Assembly: GCA_963728655.1 (NCBI GenBank)
Contig: CAVSLD010000006.1
Location: forward strand, 930,001 to 994,000
DNA: 64,000 nt
Direction of reading: 5' to 3'
Origin: Iamia sp963728655
GTDB lineage: Bacteria > Actinomycetota > Acidimicrobiia > Acidimicrobiales > Iamiaceae
Shown piece after piece: positions 56,325 through 64,000 of the stretch. Every line of letters begins with the position of its first letter. Within the stretch, counting starts at the first letter, position 1. The notes under the pieces were generated by a model. It did no database searches. It saw only the letters and a list, made by a program, of their open reading frames with translations, and was not told the origin of the DNA. A program made the translations under genes and the position numbers.

Positions 56325-56332
56325 CTGCCGCC

Positions 56333-56878
56333 ATGGGGCAGGCGAGCACGGAAGCAGAGGGGTCGGCGCGCCGGGACGAGGCGCCGCGCCCGGGGCCGCC
56401 GGCGGCCGACGAGGCCCGCGCCCGGCTGTGCGGCCGCTTCACCAACGGCATCGACGCCAAGTCCCGGGTCGTGATGCCGGCCGCCTTCCGGGCCCCCTTC
56501 GCCCCCGGCGGCGGGATGATCACGCCTTGGCGGGGCAGCTGCCTGGCCGCCATGGCCCCCCGCGAGTTCGACGCCTACACCGGTCAGCCATGGCCCGGCG
56601 TCCCTGGCCGCCGCGGGTGAGCGACGTCGACAAGGTCCTGGGCACCCTGTGGAGCTCCACGGTCGACCTTCACCCTCGACCTCCAGGGCCGGCTGGTCCT
56701 GCCCGAGGAGGTCCGGTCCCAGGTCGGGATCACCGAGGAGGTCCGCTTCCAGGGCCGCGGCCGGCGGGTGGAGCTCTGGCCCGGCGAGATCACCCCGAGG
56801 AGCTCGACGAGCGGGCGGACCACCTCGCCACCCTCGCCGCGGTCCAGAGCCGCGTACATCCCCGAGCTCGAGAGCTGA
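56333..56878 (+). CDS. mraZ: Transcriptional regulator MraZ
   Basis: MraZ is the AbrB-fold regulator of the division and cell-wall cluster. Two AbrB/SpoVT-like repeats are seen. The first is FTNGIDAKSRVVMPAAFRAP. The second is read after shifts as FTLDLQGRLVLPEEVRSQVG with ITEEVRFQGRGRRVELW. Compared with the usual 143 residues there is an N-terminal extension of about 30 (MGQASTEAEGSARRDEAPRP). The end IPELES is in a third frame and stops at TGA 56876-56878. Shifts are near 56585, 56670, 56795 and 56850. The ATG follows the leaderless promoter at 56296-56324. Confidence 0.88.
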
Positions 56879-56888
56879 GGAGAGAGTG

Positions 56889-57889
56889 ATGGTGCTGGCC
56901 ATGGCCGACCACGAGACCCCCGACACCCGGTCGTGGCGGCGGCCACGACCACGTCCCCGTCCTCGCCGCCGAGGTGGCGGCAGTCTTCTCGCCGCGACCG
57001 AGGAGGGCGCCTACGTCGACCTCACCCTCGGCCTCGGGGGCCACGCCGCCATGCTGCTCGACGCCCACCCGAGCCTGCGCCTGCTGGGCATCGACCGCGA
57101 CCGCGAGGCCCTCGCGGTGGCGGCCGGGCGCCTGGCCCGCTTCGGGTCGCGGGTCGAGCTCCGCCACGCCCGCTCCGACAGCCCTCCCCGAAGTGCTGGC
57201 CGCGAGCCGGCGTCGACGACGTGACCGCCGATGCTGGCCGACCTCGGCGTGTCGTCGCCCCAGGTCGACCGGCCCGAGCGGGGCTTCAGCTACCGGGCCG
57301 ACCGCGACGGGCCCCTCGACATGCGCATGGACCAGAGCCGGGGCCCGACCGCAGCCGACCTGCTGGCCGAGGTCGACGAGGACGACCTCGTCCGGGCCCT
57401 GCGCGACCTCGCCGACGAGCCCCACGCCCGGCGGGTGGCCCGGGCCATGGTCGAGGCCGAGCCCCGCACCACCGAACGAGCTGGCCGAGGCCGTCCGCGG
57501 CGCGCTGCCCGGCCGCCCGGCGCCGCCGGGGCGACCCCGCCAAGCGCGTCTTCCAGGCCGTGCGCATCCTGGTCAACGACGAGATCGGCACCCTCGACCG
57601 CACCCTCGACGTCGCCCTCGACGCCCTCGTCCCCGGCGGGCCGCATGGCCGTCATCTCGTTCCACTCCGTCGAGGACCGCATGGTGAAGACCCGGTTCCG
57701 GGAGGCGGCCGACGGCGGCTGCACCTGCCCGCCCGGGCTGCCCTGCGTCTGCGGCGCCGAGCCCACCGCCCGGCTGCTGCGCCGCAAGCCGTGGGTCGCC
57801 GACGAGGCCGAGCGGGCGGCCAACTCCCGGGCCACCAGCGCCCGCCTCGCGGGCCGTCGAGGCCCTCGCCCCCGGGGAGCCGCCGGTGA
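56889..57889 (+). CDS. rsmH: 16S rRNA (cytosine-1402-N4)-methyltransferase RsmH
   Basis: RsmH methylates C1402 of 16S rRNA using SAM. The joined product is about 330 residues. HVPVLAAEVAAVFS is the conserved start, YVDLTLGLGGHAAMLLDAHP the SAM motif, LLGIDRDREALAVAAGRL the Asp ribose contact. AMLADLGVSSPQVDRPERGF then DGPLDMRMDQSRGPTAADLL, AKRVFQAVRILVNDEIGTLD and AVISFHSVEDRMVKTRFRE are hallmark blocks. The C-terminal PPGLPC..PTARLLRRKPWV is also typical. The ATG at 56889 has GAGGAGAG upstream. Shifts are near 56955, 56990, 57180, 57225, 57478, 57532, 57640 and 57850. The TGA overlaps the next GTG. Confidence 0.92.
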
Positions 57890-58392
57890 CCCGCCGCGCG
57901 CCGCGGTCGCCGCCCGCCCCACCCCGGCCCGCCGGGCCCGCAGCACCGAGGGCCCCGCCGGCCGCCCCCGGCTCCGCGTCGTGCCGGCCCGCCAGGTCGA
58001 CCGCACCCGCGTCCGCGTGGTGCTCGTGGCCTCGCACCTCGGTGGTGTTCGCGGTGCTGCTGCTGGCCGCCGCCGTCCACACCACGATCGTCTCGGGCCA
58101 GCGCGAGCTCGACCGGGTCGACGAGCGCGTCACCGAGGCGACCCGCCAGAACCAGTGCCTGCGCCTGCGCGGGCCGAGCTCGAGTCGCCCGAGCGCATCG
58201 TCGAGGCCGCCCGGGCCGCGACGGCATGGTCGTGCCCGACGACGTCACCTGGCTCTCGCCCGAGGCCACCAGCCCACGCCGCCCCCGACGCGCACCGGCG
58301 ACGTGTCCGACGACGCCCCCACCGACGAGCGGGCCGGCGCCGACGGGACCACCGACGTGCCCGGCGACGCCCCGGGAGGAGCCGAGGGATGA
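57886..58392 (+). CDS. ftsL: Septum-formation protein, FtsL-like
   Basis: This is a bitopic protein of about 168 residues in the ftsL position. A basic Pro/Arg-rich cytoplasmic part precedes one helix (VVFAVLLLAAAVHTTIVSGQ) and a coiled coil (RELDRVDERVTEATRQNQ then LRLRRAELESPERI). The conserved VPDDVTWLSP motif and an acidic Thr/Gly tail follow. FtsL joins FtsB and FtsQ in the divisome and activates FtsW/FtsI. Sequence similarity is weak, so the call rests mainly on topology and gene order. The GTG overlaps the rsmH stop. Shifts are near 58035, 58160 and 58215. It ends ATGA with ftsI. Confidence 0.72.
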   Translation: MTRRAPRSPPAPPRPAGPAAPRAPPAAPGSASCRPARSTAPASAWCSWPRTSVVFAVLLLAAAVHTTIVSGQRELDRVDERVTEATRQNQCLRLRGPSSSRPSASSRPPGPRRHGRARRRHLALARGHQPTPPPTRTGDVSDDAPTDERAGADGTTDVPGDAPGGAEG

Positions 58393-60557
58393 CCCCCCGG
58401 CGCCCGGTCACCGGGGCCTTCGACGCCTACCGGGCGGGCCGGGCCGACAGCCCGCCCCCCGGCCCGGACGACCCCGGGCCCACGACCGGTCGACGGCGGG
58501 GAGGACACCGAGGTCCCCCGCCGTCGCCCCACCGGCGACCGTGGACGGTCCCGCCTCCCCCCTGCGCCCCGCCCGACGACGCCGGCCTCGGCCCGTCGTC
58601 GGGTGCCGGGCCGGGGGAGCGGCGCCCCGGCGGGCCGGGGCGGCCGCCCCCGGCCCACGCCTGCGCCGCCGGCTGCTCACCCTCCCGGTCCTCAGCCTCC
58701 TGCTGTTCGCCGTGGTCGGCGTCCAAGCCTGGTCGAACGTCCAGGTCCGCCACCCCGAGCGCTACCTGGCCGAGGGCGAGGGCCAGCGGATCGCCTCGGT
58801 GCCCTGCCGGCCGGGCGCGGGGCCCTGGTCGACCGCAGCGGCCAGGCCCTGGCCCTGTCGGTGCCCCGGCGCACTGTGTTCGCCGACCCCAGCATCATCG
58901 ACGACCCCGCCGACGTGGCGACCCAGCTGGCGCCGCTGCTCCACGTCGACCGCCTCGAGCTCGCAGGAGCGCATGGTCGGGCGAGGGCCGCTTCACCGGT
59001 GCTGGCCCGGGTGCTCGACGACGACGTGGCCGACGAGGTGGAGGCCCTCGACCTGCGCGGCATCGGGACCTTCCTGGAGTTCAAGCGGGAGCGGCCCAGC
59101 GGCGACCTGGCCCGCTCGGTGGTGGGCACGGTGAGCACCGACGGCGCCACCGGCATCTCCGGGCTGGAGGCCCAGCTCGACGACCTGCTCACCGGGACCG
59201 CCGGGCGAGGTCACCTACGAGCGGTCGCAAGGCGCCAGGGCGGCGGCGCCATCGCCGGCACCCGCGGCGCATCGAGCCGGCCCGGCCCGGCGCCGAGGTG
59301 CCCTCACCATCGACCAGGCCCTCCAGTACGAGACCGAGCGCATCCTGGCCGAGCACCTGGACGCGGGCCGGGGCCAAGGGGGGCACCGCCATCATCTCCC
59401 GGCCCTCGACCGGAGAGGTCCTGGCCCTGGCCAACCTCGGCCGGGACGACGACAGCGGCACCTTCGCCCCACGGCCAACAACCTGGGCCTCACCACCGTC
59501 TACGAGCCGGGCTCGGTCAACAAGGTGATCACCGTGGCCGGCGCCCTGGAGGAGGGCCTGGTCACCCCGGACACCACCTGGGCGGTGCCCGACCACCTCG
59601 AGGTCGGCGACCACGTCTTCACCGACTCCCACCCCCACCCGACCACCGACTGGTCGATCACCGACATCGTCGCCACCTCGTCGAACGTGGGCACGATCAT
59701 GCTGGGCCAGGACCTCGGCGGCGACCGCCTCGACGAGTACCTGCGCCGCTTCGGCTTCGGCTCCGGCACGGGCGTCGACTTCCCGGCCGAGTCCCACGGG
59801 CCTCCTGCTCGACGCCGAGGACTACCGCAACCAGAGCACGGCCATCGGGTCGGTGCCCATCGGCCAGGGCGTGTCGGTCACCGCCCTCCAGATGCTCCAG
59901 GCCTTCAACGTGCTGGCCAACGACGGCACCTACGTCCCGGCCCGGCTGGTCCGCCAGGTGACGCGGGCCGACGGCACCGTCGAGCCGGTGCCCTCCGACG
60001 AGCCCCACCGGGTCGTGTCGCCGACCACCGCGGCCGCGGTGCGGGCCATGATGGAGCAGGTGGTCTCCCGGGGCACCGGCCAGGCCGCCGCGGTGCCGGG
60101 CTACTCGGTGGCCGGCAAGACGGGCACCGCCCGCAAGCCCCAGCCCGACGGAGGCTACGAGGACGAGGACGGCCACATGCACTACGTCGCCACCTTCGTG
60201 GGCCTGCTCCCGGCCGAGAACCCGGACCTCTCGATCCTGGTCGCGGTGGACGAGCCCGACCCCGGCCGGTCGATCTACGCCGGCGACGTGGCCGCCCCGG
60301 CCTTCTCCGAGCTGGCCCGGTGGGCCCTGCGCGACCTCGACATCCCCCCGGCCGCGGGTGGCTCGGTGAGCGACGTGCCCGACCTCTCGGACTCGGCGGC
60401 CGAGGTGGGCGACGCGGTGATCCCGCAGTCCGGGGCGGCGCGGGAGGAGGACGCCACCGGCACCGACGCCGGGGCGGCCGACGAGGGGACCGGGCCCACC
60501 GACGGCACCGGGAGCGACGAGGCGGGGGCGTCCGGGGACGCCGTCGACGACGGGTGA
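58389..60557 (+). CDS. ftsI: Peptidoglycan D,D-transpeptidase FtsI (PBP3/PbpB)
   Basis: FtsI crosslinks septal peptidoglycan. A long Pro/Arg-rich cytoplasmic region precedes one helix (LLTLPVLSLLLFAVVGVQAW). The pedestal domain has VDRSGQALALSVPRRTVFAD, VARSVVGTVSTDGATGISGL-type block and EAQLDDLLTG. The transpeptidase domain has the SxxK motif in VYEPGSVNKVITVAGALEEG, SxN in ATSSNVGTIMLGQDLGG and KTG in SVAGKTGTARKPQPDGG. The C-terminal tail (about 60 residues) is acidic and Gly/Thr-rich. From about 59475 only one shift (near 59800) occurs; earlier parts have many (58492, 58665, 58815, 58965, 58990, 59205, 59270, 59300). The ATG overlaps the ftsL stop. Confidence 0.92.
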
Positions 60558-61985
60558 CGGCCCCGGCCCCCACCCCCGACCCGGTGACCCTCGACCGGGT
60601 CGTCGAGGTGGCGCGCCGCTCGGGCGCTGCGGACCTCGACGGCGACGGCTCCACCCCCGTGGCGCGGACGAGCCACGACTCCCGCGCCGTGGTCCCCGGC
60701 GACCTGTTCTGCTGCATCCCGGGGGCGGTCAGCGACGGCCACGACCACGCTCCCGCCGCCGTGGTGGCCGGCGCCGCCGCCCTGCTCTGCGAGCGTCCCC
60801 TGGGCCTCGGCGTGCCCGAGGTGCGCGTGCCGTCGGTGCGCCGGGCCCTCGGACCGGTGGCCGCGGTGGTCGCGGGCGAGCCGTCACGGCGGCTCCAGGT
60901 CCTCGGCATCACCGGCACCAACGGCAAGACGACCGTCGTCCACCTCCTCGGCGCCGTCCTGGCCGAGGCCGGGCGGCGCACCGTCACGGTGGGCACGCTC
61001 ACGGGCGCCCGCACCACGCCGGAGGCGCCCGAGCTCCAGACCCAGCTGGCGCGGGCCGCGGCCGAGGGGGTCGAGGTGGTCGCCATGGAGGTGTCGTCCC
61101 ACGCCCTCGACCAGCACCGCGTGGACGGCACCCGCTTCGCGGTGGCGGGCTTCACCAACCTCAGCCCCGACCACCTCGACCACCACGGGACCATGGAGCG
61201 CTACTTCGCGGCCAAGGCCCGCCTGTTCACCCCCGAGCTGGCCGACCGCGCCGTCGTGGTCACCGACGACCCGCACGGCCGCCTGCTGGTCGACTCGGCC
61301 GTCATCCCGACCACCGGCGTCGGCCTCGACGCCGCCGAGGGACTCGTGCTCGTCGGCTGCCGGCAGCCGCTTCACGCTGGCGGGGCCGGGCCGTCGAGCT
61401 GCCCCTGGCCGGGCGCTTCAACGTGCGCAACGCCCTGCTCGCCGCCGAGGTGGCGGTGGCCGCCGGGGTGGCGCCCGACGTCGTGGCCCGCGGCCTGGGC
61501 CGCACGCCGCCGGTCGCCGGCCGCCTCGAGCCGGTGGACGCCGGGCAGGCCTTCACCGTCTTGGTCGACTACGCCCACACCCCCGACGGGCTGGCCCAGG
61601 TCGTCTCGGCCCTGCCGCGAGGTCGGGGGAGGGTCGCCTGATCGTCGTGTTCGGGTGCGGCGGCGACCGCGACGCGGCCAAGCGGCCGCTCATGGGCGAG
61701 GCCGCGGCGGGGGCCGACCGGGTCGTGGTCACGTCGGATAACCCGAGGTCCGAGGACCCAGGTGCGATCATCGAGGCCGTGCTCTCCGGCATCCCCCCCG
61801 ACACCGACCTCGTGGTCGAGCCCGACCGCCGCGCCGCGATGGCCGCGGCCTTCGCCTCGGCCGCCCCCGGCGACGTGGTCCTGGTGGCCGGCAAGGGCCA
61901 CGAGACCACCCAGGTGGTGGGCGACCAGGTGCTCCCGTTCGACGACCGGGTGGTGGCGGCCGAGCTGCTGGGAGGGGCCTCGTGA
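60554..61985 (+). CDS. murE: UDP-MurNAc-L-Ala-D-Glu:meso-diaminopimelate ligase MurE
   Basis: MurE adds the third amino acid to the peptidoglycan precursor. About 475 residues: HDSRAVVPGDLFCCIPGAVS with DGHDHAPAAV, P-loop VLGITGTNGKTTVVHLLGAV, EVSSHALDQHRVDGTRFAVA, TNLSPDHLDHHGTMERYFAA with the carbamylated-Lys region, LPLAGRFNVRNALLAAEVA, DYAHTPDGLAQVVSAL. TSDNPRSEDPGAIIEA contains the DNPR motif diagnostic for meso-DAP. VLVAGKGHETTQVVGDQVLP closes it. The GTG overlaps the ftsI stop. Frame changes are near 61360, 61390 and 61618. The stop overlaps the mraY start directly, with no murF between. Confidence 0.95.
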
Positions 61986-63034
61986 TCGCCCTGCTGATGG
62001 CGGCGGGCGTCGCCCTCGCCACCTCGCTGGTCGGCACCCGGTTCCTCATCGTCTGGCTCCGCCAGCGGGGCGTCGGCCAGCCCATCCACGAGGACGTGCC
62101 CGACGCCCACCAGGGCAAGGCGGGTACGCCCACCATGGGCGGCATCGCCATCGTCGCCGGGGCGGTGGTCGGCTACCTGGTGGCCCACACCCGCCAGGGC
62201 CTGCCCTTCACCGCCTCCGGGACGCTGCTGGTGGCCCTCGTCATCGGGGCCGGCGCGGTGGGCATGGCCGACGACTGGATCAAGATCTCCCAGGAGCGGA
62301 ACCTGGGCCTGTCCAAGGCGGCCAAGAGCATCGGACTGCTCACCGTGGCCGTCGGGTTCGCGGTGCTGGCCGTCACCCTCACCGACGTCCACACCAACCT
62401 GTCGTTCACCCGCTTCGACAACTTCGAGGACCTCGACCTGGGGCCGGTGCTCTGGTGCTGCTGGGCGGTGCTGCTCATCGTGGGCTGCACCAACGCCGTC
62501 AACCTGACCGACGGCCTCGACGGCCTGGCGGGCGGCTCGGCCATCTTCGGCTTCGCCGCCTTCACCGTCATCGCCTTCTGGGCCTTCCGCAACGCCGGCC
62601 AGGCCGGGGCCCTGGCCAACTACCAGATCCCCGACGCCCTCGACCTCGCCGTGGTCGCCGCCGCCCTGGTCGGGTCGACCACCGGGTTCCTGTGGTGGAA
62701 CGCCACCCCCGCGCGCATCTTCATGGGCGACACCGGGTCGCTGGCCATCGGCGGGGGACTGGCCGGGCTGGCCCTGCTGCTCAACACCCAGCTCCTCCTG
62801 CCCATCATCGGCGGGCTCTTCGTGTTCGAGACGATGTCGGTCATCGTGCAGGTGGCCGCCTTCCGGGCCTTCGGCAAGCGGCCCTTCCGCATGGCCCCGA
62901 TCCACCACCACTACGAGTTCGCGGGCTGGCCCCAGACCACCATCATCGTGCGCTTCTGGATCCTGGCCGGCCTCTCCACCGCCATCGCCCTCGGCCTCTA
63001 CCTGGCCGACTACATCCACCTCACGGGCCAGTGA
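61982..63034 (+). CDS. mraY: Phospho-MurNAc-pentapeptide transferase MraY
   Basis: MraY makes lipid I by moving phospho-MurNAc-pentapeptide to undecaprenyl phosphate in the inner membrane. Intact, 350 residues, about ten membrane helices. VGQPIHEDVPDAHQGKAGTP then TMGGIAIVAGAVVGYLV is the conserved start. GMADDWIKISQERNLGLSKA carries the catalytic DD, TNAVNLTDGLDGLAGGSAIF the third Asp, and ARIFMGDTGSLAIGGGLAG the nucleotide site. AFGKRPFRMAPIHHHYEFAG-type His motif and WPQTTIIVRFWI complete it. The start is GTG 61982, overlapping the murE stop; the end overlaps murD. It is the longest unbroken gene of the cluster. Confidence 0.97.
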   Translation: MIALLMAAGVALATSLVGTRFLIVWLRQRGVGQPIHEDVPDAHQGKAGTPTMGGIAIVAGAVVGYLVAHTRQGLPFTASGTLLVALVIGAGAVGMADDWIKISQERNLGLSKAAKSIGLLTVAVGFAVLAVTLTDVHTNLSFTRFDNFEDLDLGPVLWCCWAVLLIVGCTNAVNLTDGLDGLAGGSAIFGFAAFTVIAFWAFRNAGQAGALANYQIPDALDLAVVAAALVGSTTGFLWWNATPARIFMGDTGSLAIGGGLAGLALLLNTQLLLPIIGGLFVFETMSVIVQVAAFRAFGKRPFRMAPIHHHYEFAGWPQTTIIVRFWILAGLSTAIALGLYLADYIHLTGQ

Positions 63035-64000
63035 GCGCCGGCGCCGCGCCCCGTGCGCGACGACCGGCCCACCGTGCTGGTCGGCCTCGGCGTCACCGGG
63101 CGCGCCGTGGCCCGGGCCCTGGCCCGCCGGGGCCTGCCCGTCGCCCTGGTCGACGACCGCCCGGCCGAGGCCGACCGGGCCCTGGCCGCCGAGCTCGACG
63201 TGGCCCTGCGTCGAGGCGCCCGACGCCGTCGCCCTCGGCGCCCTGCTCGACGGGGCCGGCGCCCTGGTGCCGGCCCCCGGCCTGCCCGAGGCCCACCCCG
63301 CCCTGGCCCTGGCCGCGGCCCGCGACCTGGCCGTGGTCGGAGAGCTCGACCTGGCCGCGGCCTGGGACCCCCGCCCCTGCGTGGCGGTCACCGGCACCGA
63401 CGGCAAGACCACGGTGACCACCCTGGTCCGGGACCTGCTGGTCGCCTCGGGGGTGGCCGCGGTCGACGCCGGCAACACCGAGGTCCCCCTCGTCGAGGCC
63501 ATCGACGACCCCGGCCCGGAGGTCTTCGTGGTCGAGGCGTCGTCGTTCCGCCTGGCCCCGCTGCGTCGCTTCGCCCCGGTGGCTGCGGCCTGGCTCAACT
63601 TCGGCCCCGACCACCAGGACGTGCACGCCGACCTGGGCGCGCTACGAGGCGGCCAAGGCCAACATCTGGCGCGGCCTTCGGCCCCGACCAGGTGGCGGTG
63701 GCCAACCGCGACGACCCCGTGGTCGCCCGCCACGCCGCCGGCCTGCCGCGGGTCGAGACCTTCGGCCTCGGCCCGGCCCCGGCCGACGGCGGCGCCCACT
63801 GGACGGTGGCCGACGGCACCCTGCGGGACCCGGCGGGCGAGGCCGTCGTCGTCACCGCCGAGCTGCACCGGTCCCTGCCCCACGACCTGGCCAACGCCCA
63901 GGCCGCGGCGGCCCTGGCCCGGGCCGCGGGAGCGACCCCGGCGGGCACGGCCGAGGGCCTCCGCGCCTTCCGCCACCTGCCCCACCGGGTCCAGCTGCTG
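63031..64000 (+). CDS. murD: UDP-MurNAc-L-Ala:D-Glu ligase MurD, N-terminal part (cut by window edge)
   Basis: MurD adds D-glutamate to UDP-MurNAc-L-Ala. Visible are the Rossmann-like N domain (TVLVGLGVTGRAVARALARR), VPAPGLPEAHPALALA, VVGELDLAAAW, and the ATP P-loop CVAVTGTDGKTTVTTLVRDL. VVEASSFRLAPLRRFAPVAA, WLNFGPDHQDVHADLGAY and EAAKANIW follow, with the tail LPHDLANAQAAAALARAAG running out of the window. The family usually has GTNGKTT; here Asp replaces Asn. The start GTG 63031 overlaps the mraY stop and needs one shift by codon eight; a second GTG at about 63053 is the alternative. Further shifts are near 63210, 63645 and 63672. Confidence 0.92.

Noticed and set aside
1..64000. Programmed +1 frameshifting as the reason for the broken genes
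   Set aside because: The shift sites share no slippery sequence or stimulatory structure, lie at random places in essential genes, and several intact genes exist. Sequencing or assembly error explains the data better.

Overview
The window is a very GC-rich (roughly 70-75 percent by eye), gene-dense bacterial chromosome segment on which both strands are used. The gene set points to an actinobacterium, most likely class Acidimicrobiia (Iamia/Ilumatobacter-like). The supporting genes are an F420-type LLM oxidoreductase, an MtrA/MtrB/LpqB-like cluster, a baeRF/Vms1-like factor, a polyprenol-mannose synthase, DUF3040, DUF4214 repeats and a dcw cluster with a meso-DAP-type MurE. The class assignment is inference; no rRNA is present. 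No gene-free stretch exceeds about 300 bases, and I saw no insertion sequence, prophage or CRISPR array.

Layout. 1-6.5 kb: tail of an MmpL-type exporter, an inositol-monophosphatase-family enzyme, a NUDIX hydrolase, tRNA-Val(TAC), an F420-type oxidoreductase, deoD, a small Cys-rich protein, queG and a GT4 glycosyltransferase. 6.5-20.6 kb: a large secreted propeller/PKD protein, a divergent AMP-binding-like protein, a membrane protein, an SRPBCC protein, an ArsA-type ATPase, an SMC-like coiled-coil protein with a lost P-loop, a baeRF protein, a ROK sugar kinase and a membrane-anchored metallopeptidase-like protein. 20.6-31.2 kb: ppa, alaC, a truncated DUF222/HNH protein, an M23 lipoprotein, a TetR regulator with a perfect operator-like palindrome, an ACT protein, glpK, pfkA and an acyl-CoA synthetase. 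31.2-40.9 kb: GerMN lipoprotein/histidine kinase/response regulator, a second IMPase, polyprenol-mannose synthase, a carboxylesterase, NUDIX, dinB and DUF3040. 40.9-47.2 kb: TgpA/DUF58/MoxR operon, a second ROK kinase and small proteins. 47.2-53.8 kb: a vitamin B12 locus. 53.9-56.2 kb: HNH nuclease, menC-like enzyme, lipoate-ligase-like enzyme. 56.2-64 kb: mraZ-rsmH-ftsL-ftsI-murE-mraY-murD.

The most interesting locus is 47.2-53.8 kb. A cobalamin riboswitch leads into two secreted proteins: an alpha/alpha-toroid protein carrying DUF4214-type repeats, and a small beta-type domain on a C-terminally anchored stalk. Divergent to it lies a complete ECF transporter (S, fused double ATPase, T). The two secreted domains resemble the two halves of animal intrinsic factor/transcobalamin, so I propose a surface B12-capture system feeding an ECF importer.

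Two window-wide properties matter for any user. First, most genes are interrupted by frameshifts, often several per kilobase and mostly explained by one extra G or C, while a few genes (alaC, ppa, the M23 protein, mraY, the response regulator, deoD) are intact. This looks like uncorrected sequencing or assembly error. I therefore annotate each broken gene over its full span and give approximate shift positions. Second, many genes have a TANNNT -10 box ending 6-8 bases before the start codon, which suggests widespread leaderless transcription, and genes inside operons commonly overlap by ATGA/GTGA.
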